A stretch of 29,078 nucleotides of DNA, taken from IMG/VR virus record IMGVR_UViG_3300042879_005260, positions 93,514 through 122,591 of that record; one strand, 5' to 3'. The number at the start of each line of letters is the position of its first letter. Within the stretch, counting starts at the first letter, position 1. The notes under the pieces are model-generated. The model searched no databases. It saw only the letters and a list, made by a program, of their open reading frames with translations, and had not been told where the DNA came from. The stretch comes from a virus. Made by a program: the position numbers and the translations under genes. Shown in pieces: positions 14,443 to 22,059 of this stretch.

Positions 14443-15249
14443 ATGAACGCAAAAGGAGTTTCAACTTTAAAGATTTGTGAGCAAAAGCTTAATTATCTAA
14501 ACTATTCAATTCGAACAAGGAATAACTATCTTTCACACATAGGTAAATTTTTAAAATCGCAAGAAAAATCTGCCTTACATTTGAATTCACAAGACTTCCA
14601 GTCCTATTTAGATAATTATCAATTCACCTCAGTTTCACAACAAAATCAAGTAATAAACGCAATCAGATTCCTCTACAAATTTGGTCTTAATAAAAAATAT
14701 GATAAAGTCAGTTTCAAAAGACCTAAATCAGAAAAGAAACTACCAAAAGTAGTTGATGGGGAATTTATTAAGACTCAACTATCTAAGATTGAAAATCTCA
14801 AACATAAAGCTATACTCACCTTAACCTTTTCAGTCGGACTCAGAGTATCTGAACTAGTTAGTCTCAAAATCGAAGATGTTGATTCAAAGAGAATGCTTAT
14901 CCATATCAAAAATGGAAAAGGTAGAAAAGATAGAATTGTTCCACTTTCTGAAACTGTATTAACTCTATTAAGAGAATACTTCAAACGACATAGGCCAAAG
15001 GAATATTTGTTTAATGGTCAAAACTCAACACAGTATTCAATAGGTTCCTGTCAGAAGCTATATAAAAAATATATTGATCCTACTGGACACATTCACACTC
15101 TGAGGCATTCGTGTTTTACAAACTTATTGGAGAATGGAACAGATTTAAGGATAATACAAAAAATAGCAGGCCATTCTAATGTAAAAACCACAGAGATTTA
15201 TACACATGTAAGTACTCAGTTATTAAACAAAATTTTACCACCAATTTAA
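14443..15249 (+). CDS. XerC/D-like tyrosine recombinase, candidate cassette integrase
   Basis: 268 aa. Residues 1-95 form a SAM-like core-binding domain. The catalytic domain has R134 (GLRVSEL), K159 (NGKGRKDR), H218-x-x-R221 (HTLRHS), H244 (AGHSNV) and nucleophile Y253 (EIYTHV), so the active site is complete. The length and the absence of an evident insertion between motif II and the HxxR box argue against a classical IntI. It lies directly after array 1 and is the only recombinase in the window, on the same strand as all cassettes. That it acts on the attC-like sites is inference; phage genome integration or resolution is the alternative. Confidence 0.85.
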   Translation: MNAKGVSTLKICEQKLNYLNYSIRTRNNYLSHIGKFLKSQEKSALHLNSQDFQSYLDNYQFTSVSQQNQVINAIRFLYKFGLNKKYDKVSFKRPKSEKKLPKVVDGEFIKTQLSKIENLKHKAILTLTFSVGLRVSELVSLKIEDVDSKRMLIHIKNGKGRKDRIVPLSETVLTLLREYFKRHRPKEYLFNGQNSTQYSIGSCQKLYKKYIDPTGHIHTLRHSCFTNLLENGTDLRIIQKIAGHSNVKTTEIYTHVSTQLLNKILPPI

Positions 15250-15268
15250 TTTTTACTATTTTTGTTAT

Positions 15269-15805
15269 ATGAAATCAAACTGTTGTAACCAAAAAGTGGT
15301 AAAATATACCAACGATGATAATTTATTTTATTGCCCCAAATGCTTATGTCTTGTTGCTTTTAAAAAGAAAAGTTATAACATAGTAGTTACCATTATCTTA
15401 TTTATCTTTTTTTCTTTTATTTCACTGGAAGTATTAGCTCCAAAAAATTTAAATAAAAAATTAAAAGGAATTGTTAATACCGATCTTGAATTAAACGATT
15501 CTTGTTTAATGGCTTACATGAATGAAATTGATATTTTATTTCCTGAATTGGTTTTACAACAAATACACTGGGAGTCTGCTCATTTTAAATCAAAAATATG
15601 TCTAGAAAATCATAATTTGTTGGGTATTAAATATATTAAACAAAAAGAATCTATCGGTGAAAATCGTGGTCATGCAGTTTTTCCAACCTATAAATCTTGT
15701 TTACGTGATTACAAACGTTTACAACAGTATTATATCGGCAATCTAGTTGGGAAGTATGCGGAAGATCCAACTTACGGTAAAAAATTATTTAACTATGGAA
15801 AATAA
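15269..15805 (+). CDS. membrane-anchored glucosaminidase-type lysin
   Basis: 178 aa. The N-terminus has paired cysteines (CC at 5-6, YCPKCLC at 21-27), a possible zinc ribbon. One TM segment follows (about 37-57), then an N-acetylglucosaminidase-like domain from about 80. There, PELVLQQIHWESAHFKSKIC carries the likely catalytic Glu 102, followed by HNLLGIKYI and HAVFPTYKSCLRDYKRLQQY. The domain is short but retains family landmarks. It probably cleaves peptidoglycan during lysis or assembly. It overlaps the next gene by 11 nt. Confidence 0.75.
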   Translation: MKSNCCNQKVVKYTNDDNLFYCPKCLCLVAFKKKSYNIVVTIILFIFFSFISLEVLAPKNLNKKLKGIVNTDLELNDSCLMAYMNEIDILFPELVLQQIHWESAHFKSKICLENHNLLGIKYIKQKESIGENRGHAVFPTYKSCLRDYKRLQQYYIGNLVGKYAEDPTYGKKLFNYGK

Positions 15806-16067
15806 AATAAACGAAAACGACAAAAAAAATCAGTATGATTCGTATTGTCCTGTTTGTTCAGGATGTGGTGAAGAAGGCTGTTGTCCGCCTTTAGTATGTA
15901 AACAGTCACCTGATGGGCATTATTGTCAGACCTACCTTGACCATTTAAAATTTGTTTATTTAATGTATAATTCAGTTTACGAATTAATACCCAAGGACGA
16001 AGAAACGCAAAAAAAGTTAGATGAGATTTGGAAAAAAAATTACGATTTAATTTATATAACAAAATAA
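15795..16067 (+). CDS. Cys-rich small phage protein
   Basis: 90 aa from ATG 15795. CPVCSGCGEEGCCPPLVC (about residues 17-34) and a later HYC give a cluster of eight cysteines likely to bind zinc. A helical C-terminus follows (LDHLKFVYLMYNSVYELI). Proteins with this cluster are familiar in large phages, but I know no function. An upstream ATG in the same frame would overlap the lysin more deeply and is not preferred. Confidence 0.6.
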   Translation: MENKINENDKKNQYDSYCPVCSGCGEEGCCPPLVCKQSPDGHYCQTYLDHLKFVYLMYNSVYELIPKDEETQKKLDEIWKKNYDLIYITK

Positions 16068-16083
16068 AATATTATAAAAAAAC

Positions 16084-16467
16084 ATGTCTGGAATTTTAAA
16101 AAATAAATTTGTTGTGGGTGTGGATTTTGACGGCACTTGTGTCACACACGAATACCCAAAAGTTGGTAGAGATATTGGGGCAGTTCCTATTTTAAAAGAA
16201 TTAGTTAACAGTGGGCATAAATTAACTGAAAAAGGCGTTGATACACTACAAGATGCAATTGATTGGTTTCAAAAAAACGAAATACCATTATGGGGAATTA
16301 ATGAAAATCCAGAACAAAAAAGTTGGACCGATGGCAATAAACAATACGCGAATCTCTATATTGATGACGCCGCTTTGGGTTGTCCCTTAATTTATAATGA
16401 AATTGAAAGGCCTTTTGTTGATTGGATAGAAATACAAAAATTTTTAAAAGAATCTAATATTATTTAA
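16084..16467 (+). CDS. HAD-superfamily hydrolase-like protein lacking motif II
   Basis: 127 aa. Motif I is DFDGT at 14-18; the acidic motif IV is YIDDAALG (about 92-99). It matches the small phage/Bacteroides HAD-like hydrolases with KSWT...YANLYIDDAALG. In relatives GHKL is followed by a strand ending in T-M-R (motif II) before the helix EKGVDTLQDAIDWF. Here GHKLT runs straight into EKGVD, so motif II is absent. It is probably an internal deletion; activity is doubtful. Confidence 0.7.
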   Translation: MSGILKNKFVVGVDFDGTCVTHEYPKVGRDIGAVPILKELVNSGHKLTEKGVDTLQDAIDWFQKNEIPLWGINENPEQKSWTDGNKQYANLYIDDAALGCPLIYNEIERPFVDWIEIQKFLKESNII

Positions 16468-16479
16468 TAGTAAGAATCG

Positions 16480-16489
16480 AATATTTATG
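16480..16489 (+). promoter_or_regulatory. putative late promoter element (AATATTTATG)
   Basis: Variant of the recurrent element, just before the ATG at 16493. It argues against an ATG at 16487 that lies within it. Confidence 0.35.
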
Positions 16490-16492
16490 GTT

Positions 16493-17197
16493 ATGAATTT
16501 ATCTGAAAAAATAACCATAGTTATACCGTGTAAAAATGAAGGTTTTACAATAAAAAAAAGTTTAGATTTATTAAATTTACAGAATAATATAGAAAATGTT
16601 TTAGTTGTAGTAAGTGATTTTTCTGATGATTTTACTAAAAATTTATTATCAGAAAGAAAATCAGATAAATTTAACTTAAAATTAACATTGGGTGGATTAC
16701 CTTCTATTGCTAGAAATAAAGGCGCGAAATATTGTAAAACACCTTATATTTTGTTTTTGGATGCTGATATGTTTATTTTAGATGAAAATTTTTTATCTGA
16801 AGTTATATCAGAAATGGAGAATAAAGATTTTGATCTTTTAACTTGTAAGTTTAATACAAAAAATGGTAAATATAATAATTTGTATAACTCTTTTTTTGTT
16901 TTTCAAAAATTAACAAAAAGGTTTTCACCTTTTGCTTTAGGTGGATTTATGTTATTCAAAACAACTAAATTTAAAGAGCTAGGCGGTTTTGATGAAAATA
17001 TAAAAGTCGCCGAAGATTATCAACTATCCAGAAAAATAAAACCAAAAAAATTTGGTTTGTATAAAAAAAATATATTTACCGAAACTAGAAGATTCGATAA
17101 AAAAGGTTTGTTTTACATGTTAAAATTATTTATTAATTCTTTTTTACATAGAAATAATAAAAAATATTTCGTTGATGATCATTGTTATTGGATATGA
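16493..17197 (+). CDS. family 2 glycosyltransferase
   Basis: 234 aa. GT-A fold signature: ITIVIPCKNEG at 7-17, GLPSIARNKGA near 68-78, and the metal-binding DAD at 90-92 (LFLDADMFIL). GGFDENIKVAEDYQLSRKI gives the ED acceptor/base motif. There are no predicted TM helices. It probably transfers a sugar from a nucleotide donor, perhaps modifying host surface or phage DNA/virion. It is ATGA-coupled to the metallophosphoesterase at 17194, which suggests a shared pathway. Confidence 0.85.
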   Translation: MNLSEKITIVIPCKNEGFTIKKSLDLLNLQNNIENVLVVVSDFSDDFTKNLLSERKSDKFNLKLTLGGLPSIARNKGAKYCKTPYILFLDADMFILDENFLSEVISEMENKDFDLLTCKFNTKNGKYNNLYNSFFVFQKLTKRFSPFALGGFMLFKTTKFKELGGFDENIKVAEDYQLSRKIKPKKFGLYKKNIFTETRRFDKKGLFYMLKLFINSFLHRNNKKYFVDDHCYWI

Positions 17198-17907
17198 AAT
17201 GGAAAACTATTATAATGAGCGACCTTCATTTAGGCGCAAGACAATCACAAACCGATAAAATTTTAAAGTTTTTAAAAGAAAATACTGCGGAAACTTTAAT
17301 TTTAAATGGTGATATAATAGATGGTTGGGCCTTAAAAAAAGGCGGTTCTTGGAAATCTGAATCTACTAAGATAGTTAGGAAGTTTATGAAACTTTCTGAA
17401 AAAAAAACTAAAGTTATTTGGATAAGGGGTAACCATGATGATTTTTTAAAACCTTTTGTGCCTTTTAAATTAAACAATATTGAGATTGTTAGGAAATATG
17501 TTTATACTGGTTTAGACGGTAGAACCTATAATTGTTTTCATGGTGACGTTTTAGATTTTGTAATCATGGAAGTTAGATGGCTAGCAATTATTGGTGGGTA
17601 TTCCTATGATTTTGTTATTCGTTTAAATACTTTTTATAATAAAATAAGAAAATTATTTAATTTACCATATCATTCTTTGGCTAACACAATAAAACAAAGT
17701 GTTAAAGGTGTTATAAATTTTGTTTCCGATTTTGAGGAAAATGCAAAAGCTTTAACAAAACAAAAAGGTTATGATGTCGCAGTTTGTGGGCATATACATC
17801 AACCGAAATTAGAAAATGATTACATGAATTCTGGTGATTTTTGTGAAAATTCAACTTGTCTGGTAGAAGATTACAATGGTAATTGGCAAATAATAAATGT
17901 TATATGA
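17194..17907 (+). CDS. LpxH-like metallophosphoesterase
   Basis: 238 aa from ATG 17194, which overlaps the stop of the glycosyltransferase (ATGA). Metal ligands visible: D10 and H12 (SDLHLG), D40 (NGDIID), N80-H81-D82 (RGNHDD), H116 (FHGD), and CGHIHQP near the C-terminus. It resembles UDP-2,3-diacylglucosamine hydrolase and related Bacteroidetes phosphoesterases acting on envelope precursors, which fits its coupling to a glycosyltransferase. The substrate is not established. Confidence 0.8.
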   Translation: MKWKTIIMSDLHLGARQSQTDKILKFLKENTAETLILNGDIIDGWALKKGGSWKSESTKIVRKFMKLSEKKTKVIWIRGNHDDFLKPFVPFKLNNIEIVRKYVYTGLDGRTYNCFHGDVLDFVIMEVRWLAIIGGYSYDFVIRLNTFYNKIRKLFNLPYHSLANTIKQSVKGVINFVSDFEENAKALTKQKGYDVAVCGHIHQPKLENDYMNSGDFCENSTCLVEDYNGNWQIINVI

Positions 17908-18227
17908 AAGGCAAAAAATTTAAATCCGCATTAAATACAAAATTAAATATTATGGGTGCAATCACAACGCCCGCGGAATTAATCCGAGAAACTTTAATTA
18001 ATTTTTTTTGGGGGTTTACCGGCAATTCGATAGTTCTTTTTATCTCCAAAGAAATGGATATTGCAATTTTAATAAATTTTATTGTTTATTATTTACTTAT
18101 TTCTTATATCGTAAATCGAGCGAAATATGAAACACGCTTAGGTAAATTTATTATCCTTCCAGGTTCAGCGGCCATTGGTGCTTTTACCGGGTATAAAGTC
18201 GCTCAATGGATTTCATATTTCATATAA
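17904..18227 (+). CDS. membrane protein, two TM segments
   Basis: 107 aa from ATG 17904, overlapping the preceding stop by ATGA. Hydrophobic spans lie near residues 33-65 (two close segments around SIVLFISKEMDIAILINFIV) and at 83-106 (ILPGSAAIGAFTGYKVAQWI). Third gene of the glycosyltransferase-phosphoesterase operon. Unknown role; a membrane partner for envelope modification is possible. Confidence 0.6.
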   Translation: MKGKKFKSALNTKLNIMGAITTPAELIRETLINFFWGFTGNSIVLFISKEMDIAILINFIVYYLLISYIVNRAKYETRLGKFIILPGSAAIGAFTGYKVAQWISYFI

Positions 18228-18261
18228 TAAATAAAAGCTTTTTTATTTCGTAAAAAAAGAT

Positions 18262-18269
18262 TATCTTTG
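18262..18269 (+). promoter_or_regulatory. TATCTTTG -7 element, weak promoter
   Basis: A good -7 element 18 nt before the ATG at 18287, but only a T-run where the -33 TTTG is expected. Confidence 0.4.
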
Positions 18270-18286
18270 TTTTAAGCAAAAATAAG

Positions 18287-18991
18287 ATGAAAAAGTATAA
18301 AATCACTTTAATTAGTGATACACATAACAAACACAAACAAATAACTCAAGACTTACCTGGAGGAGATATTCTTATTCACTCTGGAGATTTTTCCAGTATG
18401 GGTTATGAGCATGAGATACGGGAGTTTTGTAAGTGGTTTAATGGTCTTCATAATTACACCCACAAAATCTTTATTGCTGGTAATCATGATTGGGGGTTTC
18501 AAGATAATCCAACTAAAGTGAAAGAGATATTAGAATTATACCCTAACATAACATACTTACAGGATGATTTTATTTATATTGGTGAAGATAGTCAGGATAT
18601 CATTAAAATTTATGGTAGTCCTTGGCAACCAAGATTTCACAATTGGGCTTTCAACGCTGACCCAGGAGAAGATATTCAACAACATTGGAATAAGATACCA
18701 AATGATACTGATATTCTTATCACGCACGGTCCTGCCTTTGGTTATTTAGACACTGTAGTTGGCAGAGGTTATGATAATCTAGGTTGCAAAGATCTTAACG
18801 ATAAGATTGCCGAAATTAAACCTAAAATTCATGTTTGCGGTCATATCCACTCTGGTCATGGCCACAAAATAAGTGCTGATGGCAGTGTACATTTTTTCAA
18901 TGCGTCAGTTCTTAGTGAAGAATATACATATAAGTATAAGCCTATTACTTTTGAGTGGAGTAAAGAAAACAACGAAATCGTTTTTATGTAA
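18287..18991 (+). CDS. calcineurin-like metallophosphoesterase (MPPED-like)
   Basis: 234 aa. Metal ligands: D11 and H13 (SDTHN), D34 (HSGDFS), N66-H67-D68 (AGNHDW), THGP in the second half and CGHIHSGHG near residue 185. PWQPRFHNWAFN and the spacing of the boxes fit the MPPED/239AB-type phosphodiesterases found in Bacteroidetes and their phages. Probably a small-nucleotide or nucleic-acid phosphodiesterase. It is a single gene with its own -7 element, ended by the terminator at 18999. Confidence 0.85.
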   Translation: MKKYKITLISDTHNKHKQITQDLPGGDILIHSGDFSSMGYEHEIREFCKWFNGLHNYTHKIFIAGNHDWGFQDNPTKVKEILELYPNITYLQDDFIYIGEDSQDIIKIYGSPWQPRFHNWAFNADPGEDIQQHWNKIPNDTDILITHGPAFGYLDTVVGRGYDNLGCKDLNDKIAEIKPKIHVCGHIHSGHGHKISADGSVHFFNASVLSEEYTYKYKPITFEWSKENNEIVFM

Positions 18992-18998
18992 TAAAATA

Positions 18999-19028
18999 CC
19001 ATCATTAAAAAAAATGATGGTTTTTTTT
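18999..19028 (+). terminator. rho-independent terminator
   Basis: CCATCATT pairs with AATGATGG across a 6-nt A-loop and is followed by eight T. It lies 8 nt after the phosphoesterase stop. Confidence 0.85.
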
Positions 19029-19064
19029 GGATTTAAAAATTAATTGCATTTTTAAAAAAATAAA

Positions 19065-19074
19065 GATATTTATT
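19065..19074 (+). promoter_or_regulatory. putative late promoter element (GATATTTATT)
   Basis: Variant element 35 nt upstream of the ATG at 19109, after the terminator. Confidence 0.3.
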
Positions 19075-19108
19075 AATTAAAAAGAATAAAATTTTTATTT
19101 TTAATAAA

Positions 19109-19402
19109 ATGGAAATAAATAAAATAAAAAGTTTAAAAATGCATAATTTTAATTTTGACCCTATGAATATTGATTTAATAACAAGACCAGGTGAAGCTTT
19201 TCTTAAATGTATGGGATTTCTTACATTAGGAACGGTAATGGAAGTTAATATTAACGACATACATCTACCACCAATTTTTATTGAGGTTGCGAGGTTCTTA
19301 GCTTATATGGGTGCGAGTGTCGCATTTTTTAAATTTATAATTAACCTTTTTAGGGGTAAAAAAGAAATTAAAGAAGATAAAAACCCAGAAGAAAAAGAAT
19401 GA
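19109..19402 (+). CDS. small membrane protein, holin-like
   Basis: 97 aa. One clear hydrophobic span (about 59-81: FIEVARFLAYMGASVAFFKF) and a second moderately hydrophobic region (33-45). The tail is highly charged (GKKEIKEDKNPEEKE). Its size and layout recall a holin or spanin-like protein, but the lysin is over 3 kb away, so the role is uncertain. It is ATGA-coupled to the next gene. Confidence 0.5.
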   Translation: MEINKIKSLKMHNFNFDPMNIDLITRPGEAFLKCMGFLTLGTVMEVNINDIHLPPIFIEVARFLAYMGASVAFFKFIINLFRGKKEIKEDKNPEEKE

Positions 19403-19626
19403 ATATTTTCTTATTTTTAATAATAATAATTTTAATAATTATTATTGTTATTGATTGGTTTATGTTAAGAAAATGGGAAAAACAGATTGTTAAAAATCTT
19501 AATGATATTTTTGACGGTATAAAAGCTTTTTTTATTGTTTATGTTATTGATAGAGTGTTCGGAGCTTTGGAAACAAAAGAAGAAGAGGGCACTAATGATG
19601 ATGAAAATTCTGAGGAGATAGTTTAA
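19399..19626 (+). CDS. single-TM small membrane protein
   Basis: 75 aa. Residues 2-22 are an uninterrupted Ile/Leu/Phe membrane segment, followed by a basic amphipathic helix (RKWEKQIVKNLNDIFDGI) and an acidic tail ending DDENSEEIV. Translationally coupled (ATGA) to the gene at 19109, so the two may work as a membrane pair. Confidence 0.5.
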   Translation: MNIFLFLIIIILIIIIVIDWFMLRKWEKQIVKNLNDIFDGIKAFFIVYVIDRVFGALETKEEEGTNDDENSEEIV

Positions 19627-19707
19627 TTTTTTTTGTAATATAAAAAAGCGTTACAATTTGATAAGTTAGAATTATTCAATCACATATTGGGCATTTTCTA
19701 ATAAATG

Positions 19708-19738
19708 TTGTAATATTCATTTTTTTTACTTATATTTG
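19708..19738 (+). promoter_or_regulatory. Bacteroidetes-type promoter
   Basis: TTG, a 20-nt spacer and TATATTTG upstream of the broken kinase gene at 19774. Confidence 0.5.
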
Positions 19739-19773
19739 TATTCGGTATCAAGAATACCTCTTATAATAAAGAT

Positions 19774-20214
19774 ATGGGAACAATTAAAAACACTGCACTC
19801 CCCAATAAGGTTTTATACCTTGTAAGGGGAGTGCCTTAACTAGGGTGTGGTAAGTCAAAATTCGCAAAATCTTTAAATTGTATACATTTTGAAGCTGACA
19901 TGTATTTTACCGATACAGAAGGTGATTATAATTTTGTACCCGAAAAAATAAAAGATGCACATGCTTGGTGTCAAAATGAAGTTGATAACGCAATGATTTT
20001 AAATCATACCACCGGTATCAACAATACCATAGTTGTCTCTAACACCTTTACTCAAGAGTGGGAAATGGAGCCTTATTTTAAGCTGGCAGAAAAGTGGGGT
20101 TATACGGTGTTTTCAATTATTGTTGAAAACCGACATGGTGGTGTTAATCAACACGGTGTTCCTGCGGAAAAATTAAAAATAATGGAAAACAGATTTCAAA
20201 TTAAATTAATATAA
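19774..20214 (+). pseudogene. N4BP2-like P-loop kinase with in-frame stop in Walker A
   Basis: Read through the stop, the frame is MGTIKNTALPNKVLYLVRGV-P, TAA, L, GCGKSKFAKSLNCIHFEADM, then YNFVPEKIKDAHAWCQNEVD and SNTFTQEWEMEPYFKLAEKW. This is the AAA_33/N4BP2-like ATP-binding fold. Removing six bases (TAACTA, 19837-19842) restores the Walker A GVPGCGKS exactly. Both halves are in the same frame. The downstream part (from ATG 19900) lacks the P-loop. A hairpin (GCACTCCCC 19795-19803 with GGGGAGTGC 19826-19834) ends 2 nt before the stop. Either a recent inactivation or a recoding site. Confidence 0.65.
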
Positions 20215-20228
20215 TATAATATATTTTT

Positions 20229-20390
20229 ATGAACCAAACAACAAAAATTGTTTTTGAAGAGGCAACAAAAACTTTAACAAAATCAAATGGTGATGAGTGG
20301 ATTACAATAACCGCAGTAATTGCGGTTGTAGCTTTAGCTTTTTGGTTAAGTTTTAAAAAAGAAAAAATCAAAGAAGTAAGTGTTAGATGA
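20229..20390 (+). CDS. small single-TM protein
   Basis: 53 aa, MNQTTKIVFEEATKTLTKSN then GDEWITITAVIAVVALAFWL. One TM helix (about 25-42) and a Lys-rich cytosolic tail (SFKKEKIKEVSVR). It ends in an ATGA overlap with the next gene, which supports it being real. Function unknown. Confidence 0.55.
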   Translation: MNQTTKIVFEEATKTLTKSNGDEWITITAVIAVVALAFWLSFKKEKIKEVSVR

Positions 20391-20602
20391 TTCAGTGGGA
20401 AGAATTAAAAGATTTTCACGTTTTCGGATATTTTGAGGATCACACTTTTTGTATTAGAATTAATCGTGAAAAAGAAGTTACTGCTCTTTATTATTTAGGT
20501 GAAGAAAAATATAAATGGGTTCCCAGTGATGAAACCGAAAAAAAATTAGATATGATGCAATTAGTTGCAGAATTTATTTTAATGGAAAAAATTAAAAAAT
20601 AA
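20387..20602 (+). CDS. small acidic protein, unknown
   Basis: 71 aa, MIQWEELKDFHVFGYFEDHT then FCIRINREKEVTALYYLGEE. Probably a short beta sheet followed by a C-terminal helix (DMMQLVAEFILMEKIKK). Coupled by ATGA to the membrane protein at 20229. No family recognised. Confidence 0.5.
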   Translation: MIQWEELKDFHVFGYFEDHTFCIRINREKEVTALYYLGEEKYKWVPSDETEKKLDMMQLVAEFILMEKIKK

Positions 20603-20614
20603 AAACATTTTTTT

Positions 20615-20645
20615 TTTGCAATGTAACAAATTTAACCTATATTTG
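20615..20645 (+). promoter_or_regulatory. Bacteroidetes-type promoter
   Basis: TTTG, a 19-nt spacer and TATATTTG; the ATG at 20666 follows after 20 nt. Confidence 0.65.
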
Positions 20646-20665
20646 TTACAACAAAATAAGACACA

Positions 20666-21187
20666 ATGGAACTAATTGAAATTTTAAGAACTGAAACACA
20701 GTCTTTAAAAGAACAATACCTTGAGATGACCCAAAAATGGGCAGAAAACCATTTTAACCTGGTTGTTAACCGAAGCAAATGGAACGAAGAAACCTGGTGT
20801 CAATTTTTTGGTTTAACGCCTGAACTTAAAAACCCTGGTACCAGTAGGGAATTTTATTCTTTTCCTCGTGGTTTTTATAACACCAAAAATGCCAGAAATT
20901 ACGATAGAATGAAAACTGAAATTAGAAAAGTCTTGGCTGACGGTTTGGAAAAAACAATTCAAAAAGAATTAAAAAAGGCAGAACTTCATTATGAATTTTC
21001 ACTTCTAAAATTAGAAGCAAGAATCAAACTTAAAAATTTAAACATTGAAAATTTAAAAATCGTTACCGGTCATGTAGGTGTTAATATTGATATGACTTTA
21101 AGCGACGGTCAAAAAACGGTAAAAGCTTTTACCATCATCGCGGAAGGAGTTATTCAAAGACCACATTACCGATATCTTGTAAAGTAA
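20666..21187 (+). CDS. conserved phage-type protein, unknown function
   Basis: 173 aa. A helical N-terminus (MELIEILRTETQSLKEQYLE) is followed by KWNEETWCQFFGLTPELK, then FPRGFYNTKNARNYDRMKTE and a long Lys/Glu helix. The C-terminus is strand-rich (VTGHVGVNIDMTLSDGQKTV). Looks like a single-domain soluble protein typical of phage early regions; no activity can be assigned. It has its own host-type promoter and faces the leftward amidase. Confidence 0.55.
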   Translation: MELIEILRTETQSLKEQYLEMTQKWAENHFNLVVNRSKWNEETWCQFFGLTPELKNPGTSREFYSFPRGFYNTKNARNYDRMKTEIRKVLADGLEKTIQKELKKAELHYEFSLLKLEARIKLKNLNIENLKIVTGHVGVNIDMTLSDGQKTVKAFTIIAEGVIQRPHYRYLVK

Positions 21188-21188
21188 A

Positions 21189-21998
21189 TTATGTTGGTAA
21201 AAAATCAAAATTGTCAGCATCTTCAAAAAGAGGAAAATTTTTTCGATATTCTGTTAAACTTTCTAAATCCAAAGTGTAATTTAAAATAGAATTTTTATTA
21301 TCTTCCGCTTTTAATAACCAAGTTGCGTCAGGAAAAATAATACCACTATCACCAAGATAAGAAAGCCCAGCACCATCGGAACCAACACGATTAACCGCAA
21401 CAACATAACTTAAATTTTCAATTGATCTTGCCGTTAAAAGTGTTTTCCAGGCTGCTGCACGTTTTTCTGGCCAATTCGCAGTGCATAATAAAACATCGTA
21501 AACAGGTGTTTTAAGTTTTGAACCTGGTTCCAGATTTCGACTCCAAATCGGAAAACGAAGATCATAACAAATTAAAGGACAAATTCGCCAACCTCTATAT
21601 TTAATAATAATTCTTTCTTGACCTGGAGTGTAATATTCATTTTCTTTTGCGATTCTAAATAAATGTTTTTTATCATATTTTGAATATTGACCTTCAGGGG
21701 TTACAAAATAAAACCGATTAAAAAAATTATTATCTTCATGTACCATGACGGTAGTTGCTATCGCAAAGTTTTTTTTGGTTGCAATATCTTGTAACCAATA
21801 CAAAACTTTTTTTTCTTTGTCAGCATTTTTTGTTAACATACTAAAACCTGTGGTGAACATTTCAGGTAAAACAACAACATCAACATTATTTAGATTGTTT
21901 AGTAACGAACCAAATCTTTTAAGATTTGCATCAACATCCTGCCAAATAATTTCTTGTTGTAACAAGGAAAATGTAAGCGTCTTTTTGTTTTTTTCCAT
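21189..21998 (-). CDS. omega-amidase / nitrilase-superfamily hydrolase (YafV-like)
   Basis: 269 aa. The catalytic triad is visible: E46 (VLPEMFTTGF), K110 (KYDKKHLF) and C144 (PLICYDLRFP). Full family length and the TGFSM and SIENLSYVVAVNRVG contexts fit the YafV/Nit2 omega-amidase branch. These enzymes hydrolyse alpha-ketoglutaramate or alpha-ketosuccinamate produced by glutamine-type transaminases. An aminotransferase lies at 5984-7051 on the same strand, so the phage may carry both steps. A TATTTAT-containing element precedes the gene on its own strand. Confidence 0.85.
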   Translation of the reverse strand: MEKNKKTLTFSLLQQEIIWQDVDANLKRFGSLLNNLNNVDVVVLPEMFTTGFSMLTKNADKEKKVLYWLQDIATKKNFAIATTVMVHEDNNFFNRFYFVTPEGQYSKYDKKHLFRIAKENEYYTPGQERIIIKYRGWRICPLICYDLRFPIWSRNLEPGSKLKTPVYDVLLCTANWPEKRAAAWKTLLTARSIENLSYVVAVNRVGSDGAGLSYLGDSGIIFPDATWLLKAEDNKNSILNYTLDLESLTEYRKNFPLFEDADNFDFLPT

Positions 21999-22044
21999 AC
22001 TTAATGATAAATAATACTTTTAATTAAAAAAAGAATTTTTTAAT

Positions 22045-22054
22045 AATATTTATA
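22045..22054 (+). promoter_or_regulatory. putative phage late promoter element (AATATTTATA)
   Basis: AATATTTATATG overlaps a possible ATG at 22054, so I place the start of the following gene at 22060. Confidence 0.4.
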
Positions 22055-22059
22055 TGATT

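Noticed and set aside
21745-22014. 89-aa plus-strand ORF
   Set aside because: Antisense to the N-terminal half of the amidase, whose catalytic motifs are clear.
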